DNA of 64,000 bases from Martinezella rhizogenes (GTDB lineage: Bacteria > Pseudomonadota > Alphaproteobacteria > Rhizobiales > Rhizobiaceae), in NCBI GenBank assembly GCA_013322215.1, contig JAAMEZ010000002.1, positions 124,001 through 188,000 on the forward strand, written 5' to 3'. Under the pieces are notes generated by a model. That model was given only the letters and a program-made list of their open reading frames with translations. It was not told the origin of the DNA and ran no database searches. The position numbers and the translations under genes are program-made. How positions within the stretch are numbered: the first letter of the stretch is position 1; each line of letters opens with the position of its first letter. Below are positions 9,129-17,931 of this stretch, one piece after another.

Positions 9129-9360
9129 TCCATGATGTCCCTCGACCTTGATGAAAAGAGGTCGATTGTTTGTAATCGTGAATAGTCTGATCGAATATAG
9201 GCTACTTATTCTCAGAGCGGAATAACAATATGTTGTTTCGTAAGTTGTTGCAATGCGGCACGGGGGCGCTGAACGGCATAATCGGGAATATGGTTGCAAA
9301 GCACGTCAAACGGCTTTTGGATTGGGTCATATTCGCTGAAACAAACAGGGATTTGGGTCG

Positions 9361-10173
9361 ATGAGTGCGCCGTGGAAAGATGTTGTGCTGGAAAACGTGC
9401 CTACGGGGCCGGTGGCAGCTCGGATCTACAACGGTGAAGGTTTGAAGAAGGCGGCACCCCTCGTGCTTTATCTGCACGGCGGCGCCTTTCTCGATACTGA
9501 TCATGCGACCAACAGACCGGTGGCGGCAAGCCTCGCAGAGGCCGGGGCCATCGTGGTTGCGGCGGATTATACGAGCTGCAATCAGAATGCTTTTCCGAAG
9601 GTGCTGGAATGCGCCTACGGGCTTCTCGCTTACCTCAGCAACAAGCGGAACATGCTTGCGCTGGGTGGAGCGAAAAAATCGCTGCTGTTTGTCGCCGGAG
9701 AGGAATCGGGTGGCAATGTTGCAGCGGGCGTCGCTTTAAAGGCGCGCGATCAGATACCCGGTTCGTTGGACGGACAGGTGCTGATTTCGCCTTTACTCGA
9801 TCCATTCATGGGATCGAAATCTTTCCTCCAGGCGGAGGAAAGCGGCATGCGCGAGCGCTGGACAGAGGGTTGGAACCGATACCTGGGTTTCCTGGGCGGT
9901 GTCTGTCACCCTTATGCAGCGCCTCGATACTGTTCGCGGCTTTCGGGCCTCGCGCCGGCATTGGTGCTCACGGCCGAGGACGACCCGCTCCGCGACGAGA
10001 GCATGGAATACGGCAGTCGGCTGAAAGCGGCTGGCGTCCGTGTTCGCCAGCAAGTCCTCCCCGCCGGGACAGGCTGGCCCACTCTCTACGGCGGGCAGTC
10101 GAAGGACAGGGCTTCATGGCAGCAGGATATCTGCTGTTGTTTCAAGGGTTTTGTCGAAGACGTGCAGGCTTGA
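9361..10173 (+). CDS. Alpha/beta hydrolase-fold protein with altered catalytic residues
   Basis: The 270-residue product has the hormone-sensitive-lipase/esterase fold. The oxyanion-hole motif LYLHGGAF is present near residue 40 and the acid-bearing strand LVLTAEDDPLRDE near 205. The nucleophile elbow, normally GDSAGGN, reads GEESGGN (about residue 121), so Glu stands where the catalytic Ser should be, with Ser one position later. The usual C-terminal His segment reads AGTGWPTLYGG with no His. It may be a non-hydrolytic or repurposed member. It precedes the RND adaptor gene by 171 bases on the same strand and is divergent from the LysR regulator. Confidence 0.82.
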   Translation: MSAPWKDVVLENVPTGPVAARIYNGEGLKKAAPLVLYLHGGAFLDTDHATNRPVAASLAEAGAIVVAADYTSCNQNAFPKVLECAYGLLAYLSNKRNMLALGGAKKSLLFVAGEESGGNVAAGVALKARDQIPGSLDGQVLISPLLDPFMGSKSFLQAEESGMRERWTEGWNRYLGFLGGVCHPYAAPRYCSRLSGLAPALVLTAEDDPLRDESMEYGSRLKAAGVRVRQQVLPAGTGWPTLYGGQSKDRASWQQDICCCFKGFVEDVQA

Positions 10174-10344
10174 TCGACTAAGAAATCCAGTCCGCAAGGG
10201 TTAAATGCGGGATTGGACTGACGTCGAAGGCATGAGACCGAAGCGATGGTCACGCGGATGCGCGGTGCTTCGGCCCCTGATTTTATAGAGACGACAGGAA
10301 TTTGCGGTCCCGTGTCCCAAGACGGGGCCAAAGGAGAGACTAAC

Positions 10345-11535
10345 ATGAAGTCCAACGGTAAGAGCTGGGCCCTGTGGGGCGCCGGCATGGGTGTTGCTGC
10401 GGCTGTTGCAGGCGCGGCTTTCTATCTGGAGCTGCCGCGCGGCGCTCAGGCAACCGAGGCGGCGAGCCAGGCGGCACCGCCGGCTGTCCCCGTTACGGTT
10501 GCCGCCGTCGAGCCGCGCGACATCACGTCCTGGCAGGAGTTTTCCGGCCGGCTCGAGGCCATTGACCGCGTCGAGATCCGGCCGCGCGTGGCTGGTGCAA
10601 TCCAGTCCGTGCATTTCCGCGAAGGCGCCCTAGTCAAGCAGGGCGACCTGCTTGTCACGATCGATCCCGCTCCCTATGAGGCGGCCGTCGCCCAGGCACA
10701 GGCGCAGGTTGGCGCGGCGAAGGCCACTCTTAATCTGACCAAAGTCGAGGTCGATCGCGGCCAGAAGCTCTTCGACAACAAGACGATCTCGCAGAGCGAT
10801 ATGGACACACGCGCCAGCAATTACGCTGCGGCGGAAGCCAATCTGAAGGCGGCGCAAGCAACCTTGCAGACGGCGCAGTTAAATCTCGACTATACGCAGG
10901 TCCGCGCCCCGATTGCCGGTCGCGTCGGTAAAATCGCTGTAACTGTAGGTAACCTTGTTGCCGCGGGCGCGTCCTCTTCAGCATTGACGACGCTCGTTTC
11001 GGTCGATCCGATCTATGCCAGCTTCAGTGCCAACGAACAGACCGTAACGCAAGCTCTCTCCGAACTGCCGGCAACCGGCGGCGCGGTTCCGCCGGTCGAG
11101 CAGATTCCGGTACAGATCGGCACGGCAAGCGATAATGGCACGCCCATCAAGGGCAAACTGCAACTGATCGACAATGAAGTCGATGCGGCCAGCGGCACCG
11201 TCAGCGTTCGCGCCGTGTTCGACAATCCCGGTGGCCGCCTCATCCCCGGCCAGTTCGTGCGGGTCCGCATGGGCCAACCGAAGGCCGAGACCAAGCTCGT
11301 CATCAGCGACCGCGCAGTCGGCACCGACCAGGACAAGAAGTTCGTCTTCGTGGTTGATGGCGACAACAAGGTCAATTACCGGCAGGTCCAACTCGGTTCG
11401 CTGGCCGATGGCGAGCGCGTGATCGAGGACGGCCTGAAAGTCGGCGAAAAGGTCGTTGTCAACGGGCTGCAACGCATCCGTCCCGGTGCGGTCGTCGCAC
11501 CGCAGTTGGCAGAGAAGGTCGCGACCGCTCAGTAA
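10345..11535 (+). CDS. RND efflux periplasmic adaptor subunit
   Basis: A 396-residue membrane fusion protein of the AcrA/MexE type. An N-terminal membrane anchor or signal (about residues 7-28) precedes the first lipoyl half (RVEIRPRVAGAIQSVHFREG), a long alpha-hairpin, the second lipoyl half (VRAPIAGRVGKIAVTVGNLV) and beta-barrel and membrane-proximal domains. AAGGAGAG precedes the ATG at 10345; the longer frame from 10246 lacks support. It bridges the inner-membrane pump to an outer-membrane channel. The pump gene follows 119 bases later; no TolC-type gene is in the window. Confidence 0.93.
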   Translation: MKSNGKSWALWGAGMGVAAAVAGAAFYLELPRGAQATEAASQAAPPAVPVTVAAVEPRDITSWQEFSGRLEAIDRVEIRPRVAGAIQSVHFREGALVKQGDLLVTIDPAPYEAAVAQAQAQVGAAKATLNLTKVEVDRGQKLFDNKTISQSDMDTRASNYAAAEANLKAAQATLQTAQLNLDYTQVRAPIAGRVGKIAVTVGNLVAAGASSSALTTLVSVDPIYASFSANEQTVTQALSELPATGGAVPPVEQIPVQIGTASDNGTPIKGKLQLIDNEVDAASGTVSVRAVFDNPGGRLIPGQFVRVRMGQPKAETKLVISDRAVGTDQDKKFVFVVDGDNKVNYRQVQLGSLADGERVIEDGLKVGEKVVVNGLQRIRPGAVVAPQLAEKVATAQ

Positions 11536-11654
11536 GACTTTGCCTTCTGCCCGTGGGGAGAAGGCCGACATCCGAATTCACATGATCCGCCGGCGGCTCC
11601 TAGCTCGCCGGGCAGGGATTTTGCATCCGCTTTCACCCCGTAGAGGGCTTTGAT

Positions 11655-14600
11655 ATGAACATCTCCAGATTCTTTGTCGACCGCCCGGTCTTTGCCGGTG
11701 TTCTTTCGGTCCTCATCGTGGTCGCCGGCCTGATCGGCCTCAGGGCGCTGCCGATCTCCGAATATCCGGAGGTCGTGCCGCCGTCGATTGTCGTGCGCGC
11801 CACCTATCCTGGCGCCAACCCGACCGTTATTGCGGAAACGGTGGCGACGCCGCTCGAAGAGCAGATCAACGGCGTCGAGGGCATGCTCTACATGTCCAGC
11901 CAGGCAACGTCCGACGGCGTTCTCAACGTGACGGTAACCTTCAAGCTCGGTACCGATCCCGACAAGGCGCAGCAGCTCGTGCAAAACCGGGTTTCGCAGG
12001 CTGAGCCGCGCCTGCCCACCGAAGTGCGTGCCCTCGGCATCACGACCGTCAAGAGCTCGCCCGATTTCATCATGGTCGTCAACCTCGTCTCGGACGGGGC
12101 CGACCACGACATCACCTATCTGCGAAACTACGCAACCCTGAACGTCAAGGATCGGCTCGCCCGCATCGAAGGCGTCGGGCAGGTGCAGGTCTTCGGCGCC
12201 GGCGACTATTCCATGCGCGTCTGGATCGATCCGCAGAAGGCGGCCGAGCACAATCTTGCCGCCAGCGACATCAGCAATGCGATCAGCTCGCAGAACGTCC
12301 AGGCTGCGGCCGGCATCATCGGTGCCTCGCCCAGCCGGCCGGGCGTGGATATGCAGCTCAACGTCAATGCTCAGGGCCGCCTGCGCACACCCGAGGAGTT
12401 CGGCAACATCATCGTCAAGACGGGGGCCAATAGCGAGATCACTCGCCTTCGCGACGTCGCTCGCGTCGAACTGGGTGCGGAAGACTATACGCTGCGTTCG
12501 CTGCTCGACGGCAAGCCGGCCGTCGCCGTTGCGGTTCTCCAGGCACCCGGTTCGAATGCGATCGAGATCGCGAACAATGTGCGCTCGACCATGAACGAGC
12601 TGCAGAAGGCCATGCCGGCGGGCGTCAAGTACGATATCGTCTACGATACGACAAAATTCGTCCGCGCCTCGATCGAGAAGGTGATCGACACGCTGCTCGA
12701 AGCCATCGCGCTAGTCGTCCTCGTCGTCATCCTGTTCCTGCAGACATGGCGCGCCTCGATCATCCCGCTGATCGCCGTTCCGGTGTCGATCATCGGCACC
12801 TTTGCGGTGATGTACGTCTTCGGATTCTCGATCAATGCACTCAGTCTGTTCGGCCTGGTGCTGGCGATCGGTATCGTCGTGGACGACGCGATCGTGGTCG
12901 TGGAAAACGTCGAACGCAATATCGAGAACGGGCTCAGTCCGCGCGACGCCACCTACAAGGCCATGAAGGAAGTCTCCGGTCCGATCATCGCGATCGCGCT
13001 GGTGCTCGTCGCGGTCTTCGTGCCGCTCGCCTTCATCTCCGGCTTGTCCGGCCAGTTCTACCGCCAATTCGCGCTGACGATCGCCATCTCGACCGTCATC
13101 TCGGCCTTCAACTCGCTTACCCTGTCTCCGGCACTGGCATCCCTGCTCCTGAAGGGTCATCATGCGCCGAAGGATCGGTTGACGCGGGTCATGGACGCGG
13201 TCTTCGGCTGGTTCTTCCGTGGTTTCAACCGGGCGTTCGGAGCCGGTTCGAAATACTACGGCAAGGGCGTCGGCGGCCTGCTGTCGCGCAAGAGCATCGT
13301 AATGGTGATCTATCTCGCGCTGGTGGGAGCGACCTATAGCCTGTTCACAACGGTTCCAGGCGGTTTCGTGCCGTCACAGGACAAGCAGTATCTGATCGGC
13401 TTCGCACAGTTGCCGGATGCCGCAAGCCTCGACCGCACGGAAGACGTGATTAAGCGCATGACTGATATCGCGCTGAAGCAGCCGGGCGTCGCCAATGCGA
13501 TCGCCTTCCCGGGCCTGTCGATTAACGGCTTCACCAATTCCTCGAATGCCGGTATCGTTTTCGTCACGCTGAAGGACTTTGATGAGCGCAAGACGCCCGA
13601 CCTTTCGGGCGGGGCGATTGCCATGGCGCTGAACCACAAGTTCGGTGCCATCCAGGATGCCTTCATCGCCATGTTCCCGCCGCCGCCAGTCAACGGTCTC
13701 GGCACGACAGGCGGCTTCAAGCTGCAGATCGAGGATCGCGCCGGCCTCGGCAACCAGACGCTCGACCAGGCGGCCAAGGCAGTGATCGCCAAGGCCTACC
13801 AGACACCGGAACTCGCCGGCATCTTCTCGAGCTTCCAGATCAACGTGCCGCAGCTTTTCGCCGATCTCGACCGCGCCAAGGCCGAGCAACTCGGGGTCTC
13901 CGTCACCGACGTCTTCCAGACGCTGCAGATCTATCTCGGTTCGCTCTATGTGAACGACTTCAACGCCTTCGGCCGCACCTACAGCGTCCGCGTGCAGGCC
14001 GATGCCAAGTTCCGCGCCCAGCCGGAAGATATCGGCCAGTTGAAGGTTCGTTCGGCATCGGGTCAGATGATCCCGCTTTCGGCTCTGCTGAAGGTCGATG
14101 CCACCACCGGTCCAGAGCGTACGAACCGCTATAACGGCTTCCTTGCCGCCGACATCAATGGCGGCCCGGCGCCCGGCTTCTCGTCGGGTCAGGCACAAGC
14201 GGCGATCGAGAAGATTCTGCATGAGACGTTGCCCGCCGGCATAGACTTCGAGTGGACGGATTTGACCTACCAGCAGATTCTGGCTGGCAATTCCAGCATC
14301 GTCGTCTTCCCGCTGGCGCTGCTGCTGGTCTTCCTGGTGCTGGCCGCCCAATATGAGAGCCTGACCTTGCCGCTCGCCATCGTCATGATCGTGCCGATGG
14401 GTGTATTGGCAGCGCTGACCGGCGTTTGGCTCACGGGTGGGGACAACAACATCTTCACCCAGATTGGTCTGGTGGTGTTGGTGGGCTTGTCGGCGAAGAA
14501 CGCGATCCTGATCGTGGAATTCGCTCGCGAGCTGGAGTTCGAAGGCCGCACGCCGGTTCAGGCAGCGATAGAGGCCAGCCGCCTGCGTCTGCGTCCGATC

Positions 14601-14852
14601 CTGATGACTTCCATGGCCTTCATCATGGGTGTCGTGCCGCTGGTCACCTCGACCGGCGCTGGTGCCGAGATGCGCGCCGCCATGGGTATCGCGGTGTTCT
14701 CGGGCATGATCGGCGTCACCTTCTTCGGCATCTTCATGACGCCGGTGTTCTACGTGCTGATCCGCCGCGTCACGGGCAACCGTCCGCTGAAGCAGCACCC
14801 GCACAACGACAACGAACATTCGGCGGAGATACTCCCGATCGCCGCCGAATAG
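11655..14852 (+). CDS. RND multidrug efflux pump, HAE1 family (AcrB/MexF-like)
   Basis: A 1065-residue proton-driven inner-membrane pump of full family length. It has 12 predicted membrane helices in two halves and the proton-relay residues: the Asp pair in VVDDAIVVVENVER (about residue 415) and the Lys in GLSAKNAILIVEFA (about 950). The N-terminus MNISRFFVDRPVFAGVLSV and PGGFVPSQDKQY are typical. It forms an operon with the adaptor and ends before a strong terminator. Substrates likely include hydrophobic antimicrobials or plant compounds; which ones cannot be told. Confidence 0.95.
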   Translation: MNISRFFVDRPVFAGVLSVLIVVAGLIGLRALPISEYPEVVPPSIVVRATYPGANPTVIAETVATPLEEQINGVEGMLYMSSQATSDGVLNVTVTFKLGTDPDKAQQLVQNRVSQAEPRLPTEVRALGITTVKSSPDFIMVVNLVSDGADHDITYLRNYATLNVKDRLARIEGVGQVQVFGAGDYSMRVWIDPQKAAEHNLAASDISNAISSQNVQAAAGIIGASPSRPGVDMQLNVNAQGRLRTPEEFGNIIVKTGANSEITRLRDVARVELGAEDYTLRSLLDGKPAVAVAVLQAPGSNAIEIANNVRSTMNELQKAMPAGVKYDIVYDTTKFVRASIEKVIDTLLEAIALVVLVVILFLQTWRASIIPLIAVPVSIIGTFAVMYVFGFSINALSLFGLVLAIGIVVDDAIVVVENVERNIENGLSPRDATYKAMKEVSGPIIAIALVLVAVFVPLAFISGLSGQFYRQFALTIAISTVISAFNSLTLSPALASLLLKGHHAPKDRLTRVMDAVFGWFFRGFNRAFGAGSKYYGKGVGGLLSRKSIVMVIYLALVGATYSLFTTVPGGFVPSQDKQYLIGFAQLPDAASLDRTEDVIKRMTDIALKQPGVANAIAFPGLSINGFTNSSNAGIVFVTLKDFDERKTPDLSGGAIAMALNHKFGAIQDAFIAMFPPPPVNGLGTTGGFKLQIEDRAGLGNQTLDQAAKAVIAKAYQTPELAGIFSSFQINVPQLFADLDRAKAEQLGVSVTDVFQTLQIYLGSLYVNDFNAFGRTYSVRVQADAKFRAQPEDIGQLKVRSASGQMIPLSALLKVDATTGPERTNRYNGFLAADINGGPAPGFSSGQAQAAIEKILHETLPAGIDFEWTDLTYQQILAGNSSIVVFPLALLLVFLVLAAQYESLTLPLAIVMIVPMGVLAALTGVWLTGGDNNIFTQIGLVVLVGLSAKNAILIVEFARELEFEGRTPVQAAIEASRLRLRPILMTSMAFIMGVVPLVTSTGAGAEMRAAMGIAVFSGMIGVTFFGIFMTPVFYVLIRRVTGNRPLKQHPHNDNEHSAEILPIAAE

Positions 14853-14891
14853 GGGCCGTGCCGACAGTACTCCAGTGCTCGACAGGCCATG

Positions 14892-14920
14892 GGCGGGACC
14901 GAAAGGTCCCGCCTTTTCCT
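14892..14920 (+). terminator. Intrinsic terminator after the RND pump gene
   Basis: A 9-base-pair stem GGCGGGACC / GGTCCCGCC with a GAAA tetraloop is followed by TTTTCCTT, 40 bases after the pump stop codon. Confidence 0.92.
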
Positions 14921-15109
14921 TATTCGGCCTTTGAAGAATCTGCCGCAAGCACGCCGATTTCCTTTGCATGCTGGCACCATAGGTTTATCAAGCTCTTGGA
15001 CGATTTGATTGACGTACATCGGGCGTGAGGAGTGGCCCGTTGGCGCAAGGGCCGAAAGAGCGATAGCATGCAGATGCAAGGCCCGTGCGTTCCATTCGGA
15101 GGATAGGCT

Positions 15110-15994
15110 ATGAGCGGCAGGAAGATCGCTTTTCTCGGTACGGGATTGATGGGAGCGCCGATGGCACGGCGGCTGCTGGCCGCCGGTTTTGCCGTGACGG
15201 TCTGGAACCGCGACCGGAGCAAGGCGGAACCTCTGGCCGCCGATGGCGCGACCGTTGCGGATACCGCGGTGGAGGCGGCGCGGGGAGCCGAGGTGGTTTT
15301 CACCATGCTCACCAATGGCGGTGCCGTTGGTGAAGTCCTGTTCGGCAGCGGTGTGGCCGACGTGCTGGAATCTGGAACGGTTGTTATCGACAACAGCTCG
15401 ATATCGCCGGCCGTTGCCCGCGAACATGCCTTCAAACTCGCCGAGCGCGGCATCCGTCATATCGATGCGCCGGTCTCCGGCGGCGTGGTCGGGGCGGCTG
15501 CCGGAACGCTCGCAATCATGGCGGGCGGCGATGCCGGCGTCATCGACAGTGTTCGCGATATCATGGCGCCGCTCGGGCGCGTAACCCGTGTCGGCCCAAG
15601 CGGGACAGGCCAGCTCGCAAAACTCGGCAATCAGCAGATTGTTGCGGTGACCATCGGTGCCGTCGCGGAAGCGATGCTACTGGTCGAGGCCGGCGGGGGC
15701 TCGCGCGAAGCGTTTCGTGACGCCATTCGCGGCGGCTTTGCCGAAAGCCGGATTCTGGAGCTGCATGGCCAGCGCATGATCGAACGCAATTTCGAGCCGG
15801 GCGGAACCGCCCGCAACCAATTGAAGGATCTCGATACGGTGCTGGCGGCGGCGCAGAACCTGTCACTTCATCTGCCGTTGACCGAGGTCGTTCGGGCCGA
15901 GTTTGCCGAATTCGTGGAGAATGGCGGCGGCGAGCAGGATCACAGCGGTCTGCTGCAGCATCTGGAAGACAAGAATGCCCAAGGAAAGGCGTGA
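15110..15994 (+). CDS. NAD(P)-dependent beta-hydroxyacid dehydrogenase (HIBADH family)
   Basis: A 294-residue 3-hydroxyisobutyrate dehydrogenase-like oxidoreductase. The Rossmann motif FLGTGLMGAPMARRL is at the N-terminus, the substrate-binding DAPVSGGVVGAAAG near 120-133, and the catalytic-Lys region GQLAKLGNQQIV near 170 (usual family form GxxxKxxN). Candidate substrates are hydroxyisobutyrate, tartronate semialdehyde or other beta-hydroxyacids. GGAGG-type ribosome binding precedes the ATG. The dehydratase gene starts 7 bases after its stop, so the two are co-transcribed and probably act in one sugar-acid pathway. Confidence 0.9.
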   Translation: MSGRKIAFLGTGLMGAPMARRLLAAGFAVTVWNRDRSKAEPLAADGATVADTAVEAARGAEVVFTMLTNGGAVGEVLFGSGVADVLESGTVVIDNSSISPAVAREHAFKLAERGIRHIDAPVSGGVVGAAAGTLAIMAGGDAGVIDSVRDIMAPLGRVTRVGPSGTGQLAKLGNQQIVAVTIGAVAEAMLLVEAGGGSREAFRDAIRGGFAESRILELHGQRMIERNFEPGGTARNQLKDLDTVLAAAQNLSLHLPLTEVVRAEFAEFVENGGGEQDHSGLLQHLEDKNAQGKA

Positions 15995-16001
15995 GGAAGA
16001 G

Positions 16002-17786
16002 ATGAGCGACAAGGGTGCATCCAAGCGTCGTCTGCGTTCGCAGGACTGGTTCGACAATCCGGATCATATCGATATGACGGCGCTGTATCTTGAGCGCTTC
16101 ATGAACTACGGCATTACCCCGGAGGAGCTGCGGTCCGGCAAGCCGATCATCGGCATCGCCCAGAGCGGTAGCGATCTCACGCCCTGCAATCGCCATCACC
16201 TCGATCTCGCCAAGCGGGTGCGTGACGGCATTCGCGATGCTGGCGGCATTCCGATCGAGTTTCCGACGCATCCGATCTTCGAAAACTGCAAGCGCCCGAC
16301 GGCAGCACTTGACCGCAATCTTGCCTATCTCGGCCTTGTGGAAGTGCTCTACGGCTATCCGCTAGATGGTGTCGTGCTGACGACCGGCTGCGACAAGACC
16401 ACGCCGTCGGCGCTGATGGCGGCTTCCACGGTCAATATTCCGGCAATCGTTCTGTCAGGCGGCCCGATGCTCGATGGCTGGCATGAAGGCGAGCTTGCCG
16501 GCTCCGGAACGGTGATCTGGCGCTCGCGCCGCAAGCTCGCGGCTGGCGAGATCGACGAGGAAGAATTCATGGAGGCGTCGCTCGCCTCGGCGCCCTCGAT
16601 CGGTCATTGCAACACCATGGGAACGGCTTCGACGATGAATGCCATGGCCGAAGCGCTCGGCATGTCGCTGACCGGCTGTGCCGCCATTCCCGGCGCCTAT
16701 CGCGAGCGCGGGCAGATGGCCTACCGCACCGGACGGCGGGCGGTCGAACTGGTTCTTGCCGATATCAAGCCTTCTGACGTGCTGACGCGCGAGGCCTTCC
16801 TCAATGCTATCAAGGTCAATTCCGCCATCGGCGGTTCGACCAATGCGCAGCCGCATCTGGCCGCCATGGCCAAACATGCCGGCGTCGAGCTTTATCCCGA
16901 TGACTGGCAGATGCATGGCTTCGACATTCCGCTGCTTGCCAATGTGCAGCCGGCGGGTGCCTATCTCGGCGAGCGCTTCCATCGTGCCGGCGGCGTTCCG
17001 GCCATCATGTGGGAGCTGCTGCATGCCGGCAAGCTGGATGGCAGCTGTCCGACGGTGACGGGCAGGACGATGGCGGAGAATTTGAAGGACAGAGAAGCGA
17101 CCGACCGCGAGGTCATCCGCCCTTTTGCAGAGCCGCTGAAGGAGCGTGCCGGCTTCTTGGTGCTGAAGGGCAATCTGTTCGACTTCGCCATCATGAAGAT
17201 GAGCGTTGTCTCCGAGGAGTTCCGCAGCCGCTACCTGCAGGAGCCGGGCCACGAAGGTGTGTTCGAGGGCAGGGCGGTGGTCTTCGACGGCTCCGAGGAT
17301 TATCACAAACGCATCAACGATCCAGATCTCAGCATCGACGAAAAAACCATTCTCGCCATCCGCGGCGCCGGACCGATCGGCTGGCCGGGATCGGCCGAAG
17401 TCGTTAACATGCAGCCGCCGGATCATCTTCTTAAAAGAGGCATCAAGAGCCTGCCGACGATCGGCGATGGCCGTCAGTCGGGCACGGCCGACAGTCCCTC
17501 CATTTTGAATGCCTCGCCGGAAAGTGCTGCGGGCGGCGGGCTTGCCTGGCTCAGGACTGGCGATATCATCCGCATTGATTTCAATCAGGGACGCTGCGAC
17601 ATGCTGGTGGACGAGGCAGAGATCGCGCGTCGCAAGGGCGACGGCATCCCGGCGGTGCCGCCGGATGCGACGCCGTGGCAGCGCATCTATCGCCGTTCGG
17701 TCACGCAGCTTTCCGACGGAGCCGTGCTGGATGGCGCCGCCGATTTCCGCGGCATCGCCGCCAATCCGCCGAGGCACAATCATTGA
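16002..17786 (+). CDS. IlvD/Edd family sugar-acid dehydratase
   Basis: A 594-residue iron-sulfur dehydratase. The three cluster Cys are visible in LTPCNRHH (residue 62), TTGCDKTTPSALMA (about 130) and GHCNTMGTAST (about 203). The length and these motifs resemble pentonate dehydratases such as L-arabinonate or D-xylonate dehydratase more than biosynthetic IlvD, but the specific substrate is not certain. The enzyme would remove water from an aldonic acid to give a 2-keto-3-deoxy acid. The ATG at 16002 follows GAGGAAG; the open frame begins inside the previous gene. It is paired with a hydroxyacid dehydrogenase. Confidence 0.88.
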   Translation: MSDKGASKRRLRSQDWFDNPDHIDMTALYLERFMNYGITPEELRSGKPIIGIAQSGSDLTPCNRHHLDLAKRVRDGIRDAGGIPIEFPTHPIFENCKRPTAALDRNLAYLGLVEVLYGYPLDGVVLTTGCDKTTPSALMAASTVNIPAIVLSGGPMLDGWHEGELAGSGTVIWRSRRKLAAGEIDEEEFMEASLASAPSIGHCNTMGTASTMNAMAEALGMSLTGCAAIPGAYRERGQMAYRTGRRAVELVLADIKPSDVLTREAFLNAIKVNSAIGGSTNAQPHLAAMAKHAGVELYPDDWQMHGFDIPLLANVQPAGAYLGERFHRAGGVPAIMWELLHAGKLDGSCPTVTGRTMAENLKDREATDREVIRPFAEPLKERAGFLVLKGNLFDFAIMKMSVVSEEFRSRYLQEPGHEGVFEGRAVVFDGSEDYHKRINDPDLSIDEKTILAIRGAGPIGWPGSAEVVNMQPPDHLLKRGIKSLPTIGDGRQSGTADSPSILNASPESAAGGGLAWLRTGDIIRIDFNQGRCDMLVDEAEIARRKGDGIPAVPPDATPWQRIYRRSVTQLSDGAVLDGAADFRGIAANPPRHNH

Positions 17787-17931
17787 CAGGCGTCGGCCGC
17801 CGGCAAGGATTGGAGCTCTGCTGTTAATTTGGGTAGCTTGCGCAGCCATTAAAGTTCGCGAAAGGGAGTAGTGCAACTATAATTGGCTGCGATTAGTTAG
17901 TCTCTTCAGTTTCCGAAGGGGGTGGTGCTCT

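Noticed and set aside
13374..14969. 531-residue minus-strand frame
   Set aside because: It is antisense to the RND pump gene, which is full length with intact motifs.
16455..17876. 473-residue minus-strand frame
   Set aside because: It is antisense to the IlvD/Edd dehydratase gene.
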